From NCBI GenBank assembly GCA_919901855.1, contig CAKKQC010000006.1:29796-93795 (forward strand): a stretch of 64,000 nucleotides of DNA, written 5' to 3'. A program made the translations under genes and the position numbers. The notes below the pieces were generated by a model. That model searched no databases and was not told the origin of the DNA. It was given only the letters and a program-made list of their open reading frames with translations. Shown in pieces: positions 14,897 to 23,778 of this stretch (the stretch's first letter is position 1; every line of letters begins with the position of its first letter). This DNA comes from a bacterium. GTDB lineage: Bacteria; Oederibacteriota; CAKKQC01.

Positions 14897-17800
14897 ATGA
14901 ACCGCCGGAGCGTGGCGCTGTTGCTTTGCCTCGCGGTCCTCCCCGTTCCGGCCCGCTCAGACTGCATCCTGGACGTCTGGCCGGGCGCGACGGTCGCCTT
15001 CGACGTGCCGGTCCTGCTCTTCCCCAATTGGGTCAGGGCGCCGACCGCCGGGTTCATGCTTTACGAGTGCGACGATCTGCTCTGCCCCGGCTGTACCGCG
15101 AGCAACCTGACCGGCGTGACGATGTTCAACTACGGGACCGCCACCGGCAGCGCGACGGGTGACGTCACCGGACTGTACTTCAGCTACGTCTGCGGAACCC
15201 AGACCAGCGTCGTCTACGCCATGACCTATGCCGGCGTCTGGACCGTCGGGGCGAGCAACCTCCCCGCCTGGACGTGGGCGGGCTCCCTGGCCATTTCCTC
15301 CGACCCGTGCGACACCAAGAACGGGTGTTGGTGCTACCCCAGCATCCTCGTCTACTCCGACATCGGGTCCTGCCCGACGGACGGGGCCTCCGTGGTCCTC
15401 GGGCCGGGGTTCAGTTCCGTCGGGGAGGGCGGCGTGTCCGACAGTTGCGGTTGCCGCGGACCTACCGATTCCTTCACGGCTCCGGAAGTGAGGATCGGGT
15501 ACGTCATGAAGAGTTGCGATCCCCGGATCGTGGCTCCCGGCGACGCGATCAACTACACGATCTACTACGGCAAGCCGGGCACCCCCAACGTGTCGAACCT
15601 GACGATCACCGACACCCAGCCGCCCTACACCCACTGGAACGGCGTGGCGAGTCCGAATCCCGATCCCGGCTGGGACCCCAACCCCGGTCCGCCGGCCAGG
15701 CTGCAATGGACCATTGCCGGCCCCCTCGCGACGGGGGGCGGCGCGACCGGCGCCATCACGTTCCAGCTCACCGCCGACTGGGGGAACGGCGAGAGCTTCG
15801 AGCCGGGGTCCGGCGACGTGGCTGCGCCCGAGGGCGAGTACCTGAGGAACTACGCCCAGATGTCCTGGGCGAACAACGGCTGCACCGGAGGCCGGGTCTC
15901 CAACGGCGTCGCCACCGTGATCCGCCGGTATCTCATGTGGATGATCGGCGACAACGACGTCCTGTTCGCCTCGGCCTACGGGCAGCCGCCGGACGAGATG
16001 GTCTACTCGATGTTCATCAAGAACATGTCGACCTCCAAGACCTGGTGGAACGTCAGCGTCTGGGACACCGTTCCGGCCGAGGTGGACGTCTGGGGGCAGG
16101 ACTCCGGCTTCGAGGACCCCTGCGCCGGCTGGACCATGACCCCGTCCGGGTGCAGTTCGGGATCCCCGGGGCGGGTTCTCGCGGGGCCGGCCTCGACGAT
16201 CCTGACGTGGAAGCTCGACATGCCGCCGCAAGCGACTATGCAACTGCGCTGGAAGGCCAAGGTCACGTCCGCCGCGCCCCCCGGTTCCACCGCCATCAAC
16301 AACATCAACCTCCTGGAGCTGGGGCGGTCCGGCGTCGTGGGCGGCACCGGCCACCAGGGGAAGCCGAAGAACTTCGTGCACCTGGCCGCGATCATGCTGC
16401 GCACGACCTACATAAGTTTCGCCGGCATAGGCGGCGGCGGCCTCGGCAAGCGGGGCTTGTTCCTCACCTTCTATCCCCTGAACCGGGCGACCGATTTCCA
16501 GCTGCGGGCCTACGAGGCGCCCGACGGCGACCCGTGGGTGAACGCCGGGGGCGTCTCGCAGCCGATCTCCGCCAACATCGGCACCTGCACCGGGGGCTTC
16601 ACGTGCAGCGCCGGGTTCGCCGGCGGGCTGGCCGGGAGCGCCTGCAAGGCCGAACGTATCCCGGCCGACTACTCCTGCTTCAGCGGCGGGACCCCGGGGG
16701 AGCTCGCGTACGGCTACGCGTCCCCGTGCAGCAACATGGCCCCCAGCGGTCCGTGCTCGAACGTACCCGCCGGAAACTACCACCATACCTACAAGATCAT
16801 TTCCAACTCGCCCGTCCTGTGGCAGTTGTTCACGTGCGACGGCAACAACGCGCACACGTTCACGCCGTCCACTTCGCTGTCCTTCTCGGGCTTCATGCAC
16901 TACGCGTTCGAGCGGGGCGTCTCCGGCCAGGACGACTTCAACATCATGAACACCTCCGTCGATCCGTACGGCGTCCTGCAGCCGGACCTGGCGACCACCG
17001 TCCATTTCTTCACGTGGGATTTCGGCATCCTTTCGTGGAAGTACCAGTCGACGTACGAAATCGACAAGGAGAGCCACGTCGGCCTGTGCGACCTGCCGGT
17101 GTGCAACGTGCACGTGCGCTTCATCTCGTCCTCGGCCAAGCTCGTCATCCGCCAGAGCAAGGACGACTGGACGTCGTCCGAGAGCAACTGGGACGCGTTC
17201 AGTCCCTCCCGTAACGACGGGGCCCTCACCATGGACGTCTCCGGCGAGGCCATGTACATCTTCCCCAACATGAAGCCGGGCTATCTCGGGGTCCAGGCCA
17301 TCGTCACCAACATGGGGGCGGTGAACGCCACCTACCGGATCGAGGTCTACCGCCCCTTCAACACCGTCGACCGCGATGCCTGCGTGCCCCCGTGGATGGC
17401 GGACTTCAGCGGCTCCTGGTCTCCCCGGGTCACGCATTCCGTGGCTGCCGGGTTTGCCGCGTGGGGGGCAAGCTGGAGCACCCGGAATCCCCACATCTAC
17501 GGTACCGAGGGCGACATGTCCTTCCTCTTCATGGACCCGCCGGCGGGGACCGGCGGGATCTACCGGCTGGTGCTCATATCCGGCGGACCCATCGAGGTCG
17601 ATCAGGGGGCCAGCGTGCTCTCCCTGTACGGCGGGGGGTCGCTCATGCACCCCGCCGACCCCGGCAACCCGCGGCCGCACGCGGGCACCGATTTCTGGCT
17701 GGGAATGGGGTGGCAGTGGGCCATGTCGGCCGCCTGCGACACCACGCCGGCCAATTACACCTACGTGGTGGACATCTTCTGCCCCAAAGCGGGCATGGTG

Positions 17801-18685
17801 GTGAAGGAAACGACTTCGGACAACGCCTACTCCGCGACTTACACGACCACCCTGGCCGACCAGGACGTGGCGTTCCGGAACATCGCCATCGTCCCCTCCG
17901 GCGGGCACCGCATCGTCCGCTTCCAGGTGACCGGCGGGAATGCCATCGCGATGTACAACGAGTGCCAGCCGAGCCACAAGTTCTTCACCGCGCCGTTCGT
18001 CCAGGTGGGCACGCACTACACGCTGATCACGCCGCCCGTCGCGTTCGTCGGCCAGAGCTTCTGGATCACGGTCGTGGTCACGGAAGTGGGGGGCGGGACG
18101 AAGTGCGACTACACCGGCACCATCTCGTTCACCTCGACCGATCCGGGTGCGAAGGTGGAGACGACCCCCATGGATGCCTACAACTACACGTGGGGCGCGG
18201 GGGACTGCGGAATCCGGATCTTCCTTAACGTCACCATGACCAGGCTGGGCCTTCAGACCATCATCGCGGCGGACACCGCCGACGGGTCGGTAACCGGGCT
18301 GTCCACCCTCAACGTCGTGGGTGTCGACGTCAGGTTCACGAAGGAGCCGCGCCTGGCGGTCGCCGCCTCGGGGGATACCGTTCGGTTCAGGCTCTGCTGG
18401 AGCAACTACTCCTCGGGGAGCGCCTTCACGTTCGTGGTTACGGACGCGGTGCCGGCCGGGACCACGTTCGTGCCCGAGGCCTCGGCTGCCTGGCTGGACT
18501 GCGGAAACACGGACGGCGTCTCCCTCGGCGTCTCGTACACCACCGCCACCACCCCGACGATGCCCGGCCCCGCCTCGTTCAGCTCGGGCAACCCCGTCGC
18601 CGGCACCCGTTGGCTCCGCTGGACGATTCCCGTGGCCGGCGTCTACACCTCGGGATGCGCCTGCTTCCGGGTGGGGATCAATTAG
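14897..18685 (+). CDS. Large secreted DUF11-repeat protein
   Basis: A 1262-residue protein with a signal peptide (MNRRSVALLLCLAVLPVPARS). DUF11-type Ig-like domains occur at about 190-340 (AINYTIYYGKPG, NLTITDTQPPYTH), about 350-480, and at the C-terminus (DTVRFRLCWSNYSSG, VVTDAVPAGTTF). The middle ~700 residues are beta-rich, with many Trp, Cys and Gly residues (for example CNVHVRFISSSAKLVIRQSK) and no family I recognise. Cysteine is unusually frequent, suggesting disulfides outside the cell. No C-terminal anchor or sorting motif is visible. Together with the giant protein at 46861 it represents the organism's DUF11 cell-surface repertoire. It is probably a structural or adhesive surface protein. 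Confidence 0.7.
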   Translation: MNRRSVALLLCLAVLPVPARSDCILDVWPGATVAFDVPVLLFPNWVRAPTAGFMLYECDDLLCPGCTASNLTGVTMFNYGTATGSATGDVTGLYFSYVCGTQTSVVYAMTYAGVWTVGASNLPAWTWAGSLAISSDPCDTKNGCWCYPSILVYSDIGSCPTDGASVVLGPGFSSVGEGGVSDSCGCRGPTDSFTAPEVRIGYVMKSCDPRIVAPGDAINYTIYYGKPGTPNVSNLTITDTQPPYTHWNGVASPNPDPGWDPNPGPPARLQWTIAGPLATGGGATGAITFQLTADWGNGESFEPGSGDVAAPEGEYLRNYAQMSWANNGCTGGRVSNGVATVIRRYLMWMIGDNDVLFASAYGQPPDEMVYSMFIKNMSTSKTWWNVSVWDTVPAEVDVWGQDSGFEDPCAGWTMTPSGCSSGSPGRVLAGPASTILTWKLDMPPQATMQLRWKAKVTSAAPPGSTAINNINLLELGRSGVVGGTGHQGKPKNFVHLAAIMLRTTYISFAGIGGGGLGKRGLFLTFYPLNRATDFQLRAYEAPDGDPWVNAGGVSQPISANIGTCTGGFTCSAGFAGGLAGSACKAERIPADYSCFSGGTPGELAYGYASPCSNMAPSGPCSNVPAGNYHHTYKIISNSPVLWQLFTCDGNNAHTFTPSTSLSFSGFMHYAFERGVSGQDDFNIMNTSVDPYGVLQPDLATTVHFFTWDFGILSWKYQSTYEIDKESHVGLCDLPVCNVHVRFISSSAKLVIRQSKDDWTSSESNWDAFSPSRNDGALTMDVSGEAMYIFPNMKPGYLGVQAIVTNMGAVNATYRIEVYRPFNTVDRDACVPPWMADFSGSWSPRVTHSVAAGFAAWGASWSTRNPHIYGTEGDMSFLFMDPPAGTGGIYRLVLISGGPIEVDQGASVLSLYGGGSLMHPADPGNPRPHAGTDFWLGMGWQWAMSAACDTTPANYTYVVDIFCPKAGMVVKETTSDNAYSATYTTTLADQDVAFRNIAIVPSGGHRIVRFQVTGGNAIAMYNECQPSHKFFTAPFVQVGTHYTLITPPVAFVGQSFWITVVVTEVGGGTKCDYTGTISFTSTDPGAKVETTPMDAYNYTWGAGDCGIRIFLNVTMTRLGLQTIIAADTADGSVTGLSTLNVVGVDVRFTKEPRLAVAASGDTVRFRLCWSNYSSGSAFTFVVTDAVPAGTTFVPEASAAWLDCGNTDGVSLGVSYTTATTPTMPGPASFSSGNPVAGTRWLRWTIPVAGVYTSGCACFRVGIN

Positions 18686-18754
18686 TAGAAGTCCTCAGAG
18701 TCCGGGATGGTCGGCCTGACCGAAGGGCAGTTGTTGCGGGGGGAGGCTATCCGC

Positions 18755-18760
18755 GATGAT
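18755..18760 (+). promoter_or_regulatory. Candidate -10 of the Fe-S/aldo-keto reductase operon
   Basis: GATGAT ends exactly six bases before the ATG at 18767, with TTGTTG 18 bases upstream (18731-18736) as a possible -35. There is no Shine-Dalgarno. The hexamer is only partly consensus. Confidence 0.4.
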
Positions 18761-18766
18761 ACGAGA

Positions 18767-19747
18767 ATGCCACGCGTCACGCGAACGATCAGCCGGCGGG
18801 AAGCCCTCACCTCCTGGGGCGTCATCGCCGTTCTCGGGGTCGTCGCGGCCGGCGTGCTGTGGAAGCAGTCCCGGTTCGACCCCCCCGACCCCGGCCTCGG
18901 TGGTGATGTCACCGCGCCGCGCTCCGGGGGTAATGGGCTCTTCGCGAGTCTGCCCGGGGGGTTGGAGCCGATGTCCGCGCCCGAGCGGTTCAGCCCCGCG
19001 ACCCTCTCCGACAAGATCGACGGGCGGGCGGAGCTCTACCTCTCGGCGGGGTTCGCCGGCCTTAGGGCCCAGCGGATCCGGGCGGCGGCGGACCATGAGA
19101 CCTGGTACGAGGTCTTCGTCTACGACATGCACACCGCCCGCAATGCCTTTTCGGTCTTCAGCACCCAGCGCCGCGAGGGCGTGAAGGGGCTCCCGTTCGC
19201 GACCCAGGGTTACCGCACCGGGAACTCCCTGTGCTTTGTGAACGGCGCGAACTATGTCGAGATCGTGGCCTCGAGGACCGGGGAGAAGGCGATGGCCGGG
19301 GCGGAATCGCTCGGCCGGCTGCTGGCCGGGGCGCCGGGGACCGGGGGCGGCGACCTCGGCGAGGCCGGGCTGTTCCCGGCGGAGGGGCTGATCCCCGCGA
19401 GCGTGTCGTTGACCACAGCCAACGCGTTCAGCTTCAGCCGGTTCGACAACGTCTTCTCGGCCCGATACCGGGACGGCGGGGAGACGCTCACGCTCTTCCT
19501 GTCCCGGCGCGCGTCGCCGCGCGAGGCTGCCGGGTTGTCGGACGCGTACAGGGAGTTCCTCGTCGAGCTCGACGCGAAGGAGGCGGAAGCGCCCGCCGGG
19601 ATGTGGCTCGTGGAACTGGACGGATCGTTCGAGGGCGGGTTCTCTACCGGCCGGCTCCTGGGCGGCGTGCATCAGGCCGCGTCGCTCGCGGTCGCGGCGC
19701 GCCGGCTTGCCCGGCTGCGGGCCGCGGTCGAAGGGAAGGCGCCATGA
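18767..19747 (+). CDS. DUF6599-like exported protein
   Basis: A 326-residue protein with a twin-arginine-like N-terminus (TISRREALTSWGVIAVLGVV) that is either a Tat signal or a membrane anchor. The body (AELYLSAGFAGLRAQRI, WYEVFVYDMHTARNAFSVFS, GNSLCFVNGANYVEIVAS) is typical of DUF6599, a family of unknown function often encoded next to DUF362 and Fe-S genes. It is the first gene of a six-gene operon; its stop overlaps the next ATG. The start at 18767 rather than 18707 is chosen because it yields a proper signal and has a -10 at leaderless spacing. Confidence 0.7.
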   Translation: MPRVTRTISRREALTSWGVIAVLGVVAAGVLWKQSRFDPPDPGLGGDVTAPRSGGNGLFASLPGGLEPMSAPERFSPATLSDKIDGRAELYLSAGFAGLRAQRIRAAADHETWYEVFVYDMHTARNAFSVFSTQRREGVKGLPFATQGYRTGNSLCFVNGANYVEIVASRTGEKAMAGAESLGRLLAGAPGTGGGDLGEAGLFPAEGLIPASVSLTTANAFSFSRFDNVFSARYRDGGETLTLFLSRRASPREAAGLSDAYREFLVELDAKEAEAPAGMWLVELDGSFEGGFSTGRLLGGVHQAASLAVAARRLARLRAAVEGKAP

Positions 19748-20730
19748 CGAACGGGGACGGCGGACAGACCCGGCGCGAGTTCCTGATGCGCAGCGCGCGC
19801 GCGGCGGCGGCCGTGGCCGTGACCTGGGCCGGGGGGGCCTGGCTGTGGCGCCGCGGGCGGAGGACGGGGCAGGCCCCGATCGCGGCCGGCGCCGTCATTC
19901 CCAATTTCTCCGTGCCTTCGGCGGGGAAGCGGATGGCTATCGTGACCGGCGCGGACCGGTTGAAGACCGTGGGCCGCGCGCTCGAGGGGGTCGGCGGGAT
20001 CTCGGCGTTCATCAAGAAGGGCGACCGGGTGGCGATCAAGGTCAACGCCGCGTTCGCGACCCCGGCGATGCTCTCGGCGACGACCAATCCCGAGCTGGCG
20101 GCCGAGCTGGTCCGGCTCTGCCTCGCGGCGGGGGCGCGGTCGGTCGCCGTTCTCGACAACCCGATCAACGACGCCGAGAGCTGTTTCGCGCTTACCGGGA
20201 TCGGCGAGGCGGTCCGGAAGGCCGGCGCGCAGGTCATCATGCCCCGCGAGGGACTCTTCCGGCGGGTGACCTTGGCCGGCGGGCGGCTCATCCGGGACTG
20301 GCCCGCGTTCACGGAGCCGCTGGCCCGGGCGGACAAGCTCATCGGGGTCACGCCGCTCAAGCACCATTCCCGGAGCGGGGCCTCCATGACGATGAAGAAC
20401 TTCTACGGCCTGCTGGGCGGGCGGCGGAACCGGTTCCACCAGGACATCAACGGCATCATCATGGAGCTGGCCCAGCTCGTGCGCCCGACGTTCGTCGTGC
20501 TGGACGGGACCACGGCGATGATGACCAACGGCCCGACCGGCGGCTCGCTCGCCGATCTAAAGGCGACGAACACCATGATCGTGTCGACGGATCCCGTGGC
20601 CGCGGACGCGTTCGGGGCGACCGTGCTAGGCAACCGGGCGTCGGACCTTCCATATATAGGAAGGGCGGCGGCCGCCGGGGCCGGGATCGCGGACTTCGAG
20701 TCGTTGAAACCCATGCGGGCGCGGGTGTAG
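19744..20730 (+). CDS. Tat-exported DUF362 protein
   Basis: A 328-residue protein. TRREFLMRSARAAAAVAVTW is a Tat signal. The rest is DUF362: KKGDRVAIKVNAAF, ATTNPELAAELVRLCLAAGA, VAVLDNPIN, LIGVTPLKHHSRSGASMTMKN, then FVVLDGTTAMMTNGPTGG and STDPVAADAFGA. DUF362 proteins resemble the catalytic region of LarA-adjacent and Fe-S proteins; their reaction is unknown, though they are recurrent partners of 4Fe-4S clusters. No Cys-rich ferredoxin tail is present in this one. The ATG overlaps the previous stop and the next gene starts six bases later. Confidence 0.85.
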   Translation: MTNGDGGQTRREFLMRSARAAAAVAVTWAGGAWLWRRGRRTGQAPIAAGAVIPNFSVPSAGKRMAIVTGADRLKTVGRALEGVGGISAFIKKGDRVAIKVNAAFATPAMLSATTNPELAAELVRLCLAAGARSVAVLDNPINDAESCFALTGIGEAVRKAGAQVIMPREGLFRRVTLAGGRLIRDWPAFTEPLARADKLIGVTPLKHHSRSGASMTMKNFYGLLGGRRNRFHQDINGIIMELAQLVRPTFVVLDGTTAMMTNGPTGGSLADLKATNTMIVSTDPVAADAFGATVLGNRASDLPYIGRAAAAGAGIADFESLKPMRARV

Positions 20731-20736
20731 GGCGCC

Positions 20737-22482
20737 GTGCGCAGCACGATCGCCCGCCGGATCTCGCAGGGGTTCTTCCTGGCGCTGTTCCTGTGGTTCT
20801 GCATCGTGAGCTCGGTCGGGATGGCGCTGTGGCAGTTGCGGGGCTGGCCCGTGGACTGGTTCCTCCAGCTCGATCCGCTCGTGGCCCTGGGCACCGCGCT
20901 GACGACCTGGAGCCTGCCCGGGGAGCTGTGGTGGGCGCTCGTCACTATCACGCTCACGCTCGTACTCGGACGCGTGTTCTGCGGCTGGATCTGCCCGATG
21001 GGCACGCTCCAGCAGATCGTGGGGTGGTGGGGGAACCGGAGGAAGCCCGTGGCCGAGATGGTGGCGCTGAACCGGTACCGGCCCGCCCAGGGGATCAAGT
21101 ACATCGTCCTGGCCGTCCTGCTCGGGGGGGCCGCGCTGGGCCTGCTCCAGACCGGCCTCCTCGATCCCATCCCGCTGGCCCAGCGGTCGGTCAGCCTCGT
21201 CGTGCTCGGCGTGGTCGACGGGCCGCTGGCTTGGCTGGCCGTGGCCCCCCGCCATTACGAAGAGAGCGTCCTCCTCGGCGCCGTGTTCCTCGGCCTGGTT
21301 CTCATGTGTCTCCGCATTCCGCGGTTCTTCTGCCGGTTCCTCTGCCCGACGGGCGCGCTCCTAGGCCTCCTGAGCCGGTTCTCGGTCTGGCGGATCGGAA
21401 AGAACACGAACCCGTGCCACGACTGCCACCTGTGCGACCGGTACTGCGAGGGCGCCTGCACCCCGGCGGGCGCGATCCGGACCGGCGAGTGCGTCATGTG
21501 CATGAACTGCCTCGACGGGTGCGCCGTCCACGCGACGATGACCTATGCCACGGAGCCATCCGCGGGGGGCGTCGACGACGTGCCCGACGTGACGCGGCGC
21601 GCGCTCCTGACCGCCGCCGGCGCCGGGCTGGTGACGGTGCCGCTCCTGCGGCTGACCGGGCGGGGAAGCGCGAACTGGAACCCCGGGCTGATCCGGCCCC
21701 CGGGCTCGCTGGAGGAGGCCGAGTTCCTCGGCCGCTGCCTCAAGTGCGGGCAGTGTATGCGGGTCTGCCCCACGAACGTGATCCAGCCGGCCGGGCTGCA
21801 GTTCGGCGCCTCGGCGCTCTGGACGCCCGCGTTGAACAACCGCGCGGGCACGAGCGGGTGCCAGCTCAACTGCGTCGCGTGCGGGCGGGCGTGTCCGACC
21901 GGCGCGATCCGGGCGCTGACCCTGAACGAGAAGCAGGGGCGGGGCGCGTTCAAGGCCGCGGGGCCGGTGCGCATCGGGACCGCGTTCCTGGACCGCGGAC
22001 GGTGCCTGCCGTGGGCCATGGACCGTCCCTGCATCGTCTGCGAGGAGAACTGCCCCGTGACGCCCAAGGCGATCCATCTCGAGGAGGAGTTCCGGACCGT
22101 CCGGGGCGGGTCGTTAACCGTGGCCGGGGTCACCGCCGGGACGCTCCGGGTGGTTGGGGCGTCCCTGGTGCCCGACCGGTACGCGACCGGGGACTTCTTC
22201 TGCGTTCTCGCGGGATCCGGCGCGCGCCGCCGGATAACGGGCAACACGGAGTCCGAGCTCGTCCTCGACCCGTCGGCACGGTGGACGGCCCGCCCGGCGG
22301 CGGGCGCGGCCGCCGCGATCCAGGTGCGCCTGCAGAAGCCCCGGGTCGATTCCGAGGCGTGCATCGGGTGCGGAGTCTGCGAGCACGAGTGCGTGGTGAA
22401 CGGGTTGCGGGCGATCATGGTTTCGGCGGAGAATGAGTCCCGGAGCGACGAGCATGCGCTCGCGGTCAGGACGAAGGCTTGA
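20737..22482 (+). CDS. NapH-NapG-like fusion: membrane and periplasmic polyferredoxin
   Basis: A 581-residue protein. The first ~220 residues are NapH/MauN-like: four hydrophobic helices with CGWICPMGTL (~82) and CRFLCPTGALLGL (~199), then a ferredoxin stretch CHDCHLCDRYC and CVMCMNCLDGC (227-262). A second Tat/anchor-like helix (VTRRALLTAAGAGLV, ~285-300) follows. A NapG-like region then has CLKCGQCMRVCP, CQLNCVACGRACP, CIVCEENCP and CIGCGVCEHEC, i.e. about four 4Fe-4S sites. In Nap systems NapH and NapG are separate proteins carrying electrons from quinol to the periplasm; here they are one chain. The most likely job is supplying electrons to the Tat-exported Fe-S proteins encoded beside it. 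GTG start. Confidence 0.82.
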   Translation: MRSTIARRISQGFFLALFLWFCIVSSVGMALWQLRGWPVDWFLQLDPLVALGTALTTWSLPGELWWALVTITLTLVLGRVFCGWICPMGTLQQIVGWWGNRRKPVAEMVALNRYRPAQGIKYIVLAVLLGGAALGLLQTGLLDPIPLAQRSVSLVVLGVVDGPLAWLAVAPRHYEESVLLGAVFLGLVLMCLRIPRFFCRFLCPTGALLGLLSRFSVWRIGKNTNPCHDCHLCDRYCEGACTPAGAIRTGECVMCMNCLDGCAVHATMTYATEPSAGGVDDVPDVTRRALLTAAGAGLVTVPLLRLTGRGSANWNPGLIRPPGSLEEAEFLGRCLKCGQCMRVCPTNVIQPAGLQFGASALWTPALNNRAGTSGCQLNCVACGRACPTGAIRALTLNEKQGRGAFKAAGPVRIGTAFLDRGRCLPWAMDRPCIVCEENCPVTPKAIHLEEEFRTVRGGSLTVAGVTAGTLRVVGASLVPDRYATGDFFCVLAGSGARRRITGNTESELVLDPSARWTARPAAGAAAAIQVRLQKPRVDSEACIGCGVCEHECVVNGLRAIMVSAENESRSDEHALAVRTKA

Positions 22483-22517
22483 TGCGAATCGGCGGTAAAC
22501 AGCGACAGGGGGGACAA

Positions 22518-23777
22518 ATGGCACACGACAGGAACGGGATCACGGGGACGGTGTCACGCAGGCGGTTCCTCGGAGCCGCGGGGGCCGCGGGGCTCGGGTC
22601 GGCGCTGATGGCGTCGGGGCTCGGGTTGGCCGCGTCGGGAGCCCCGGGCAAACCGAAGACCAAGGCCGCCCCGAAGCCGAAGGAGACCGCGTCGGCCCTG
22701 CCGCTCCGCACGTTCGGGCGCACGGGCGTCCAGGTCACGGCGCTCTCCCAGGGCGGCATGACCGACTTCACCGAGAACCAGCTCCTCCTGAACCAGTCGT
22801 GGAAAGCCGGCATCAACTACTGGGACACCTCGACGGGATACAACGGCGGCAAGTCCGAGTTGGGCTACGGCCAGTTCTTCGCCAAGCATCCGGGCGTTCG
22901 CGAGAAGCTCTTTCTCGTCACCAAGAGCGGGGAGCGCAACCCCGAGGGGCTGGAGAAGAGCCTGAACCTCTCGCTCGAACGGATGAAGATCAAGCACGTG
23001 GACCTGTTCTTCTTCTGGTACATCGAGGACATCAAGGAGGTCGACCGGCCGGAGCTCAAGGCCTGGGCCGAGGCGGCGAAGAAGGCGGGCAAGATCCGGT
23101 TCATCGGCCTCTCGTCGCACAAGAACATGGCCTCGGTCATGGAAGGGGCGGCGAAGCTGGGCTGGCTCGACGGCCTGATGGTGACCTACAACTACCGCAT
23201 CATGCACGACGACGACATGAAGCGGGCCGTGGACGCGTGCGTGGCCGCGGGGCTCGGCATCACGGCGATGAAGACGCAGGGCGGCGGCCCGATCAACGAC
23301 ACGCAGGCGGACCGCGAGCTCGCGGGGCGTCTCGTGGCGAAGGGGTTCACGCCGGAGCAGGCGAAGATCAAGGCCGTGCTCGAAGACACGAGGATCGCGG
23401 CCGTCTGTTCCCAGATGCCGTCGATGGAGATCCTGAAGGCCAACATCGCGGCTGTGCTCGACCGCACGAAGCTGGATAGCGCCGACTGGAAGGCGCTGGA
23501 CCGGCACGCCGCCGCGTCTTGCCACGGCACCTGCGCTGCCTGCGGGCGGTGCGAGCGGGCCTTGAAGGGGAGCGTGCCCGTCGCGGACGTGATGCGGCAC
23601 CTCATGTACGCCCGCGGGTACGGGGAGCACGCGATGGCGCGCGCGTTCGTCCGGGACCTCCCGGCGGTCGTGCGTGGCCGGATGGCGTCGGCGGACTTCT
23701 CCCGGGCCGAAAGGGTCTGTCCGCAGACCCTGCCGATCGGGAGGCTGATGAAGGAAGCCATCCTGGAGCTCGCCTGA
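22518..23777 (+). CDS. Tat-exported aldo/keto reductase, divergent paralogue
   Basis: A 419-residue protein starting at ATG 22518 with AGGGGGGA upstream. SRRRFLGAAGAAGLG is a Tat signal. The barrel shows FGRTGVQVTALSQGG, YWDTSTGYNGG (Asp, Tyr) and LVTKSG (Lys) of the AKR tetrad. The catalytic His position reads DLFFFWYIED, so His is replaced by Trp. The C-terminal Fe-S tail reads TCAACGRCERAL; the fourth Cys of the usual CxxCxxCxxxC is Leu. It is 1 base from a close paralogue that keeps both features, so this copy has probably diverged in function. It is probably fed by the adjacent polyferredoxin (inference). Confidence 0.82.
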   Translation: MAHDRNGITGTVSRRRFLGAAGAAGLGSALMASGLGLAASGAPGKPKTKAAPKPKETASALPLRTFGRTGVQVTALSQGGMTDFTENQLLLNQSWKAGINYWDTSTGYNGGKSELGYGQFFAKHPGVREKLFLVTKSGERNPEGLEKSLNLSLERMKIKHVDLFFFWYIEDIKEVDRPELKAWAEAAKKAGKIRFIGLSSHKNMASVMEGAAKLGWLDGLMVTYNYRIMHDDDMKRAVDACVAAGLGITAMKTQGGGPINDTQADRELAGRLVAKGFTPEQAKIKAVLEDTRIAAVCSQMPSMEILKANIAAVLDRTKLDSADWKALDRHAAASCHGTCAACGRCERALKGSVPVADVMRHLMYARGYGEHAMARAFVRDLPAVVRGRMASADFSRAERVCPQTLPIGRLMKEAILELA

Positions 23778-23778
23778 C

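Noticed and set aside
14957..18016. A 1019-codon open frame on the minus strand
   Set aside because: Opposite the secreted DUF11 protein; the product is low complexity and has no start signals.
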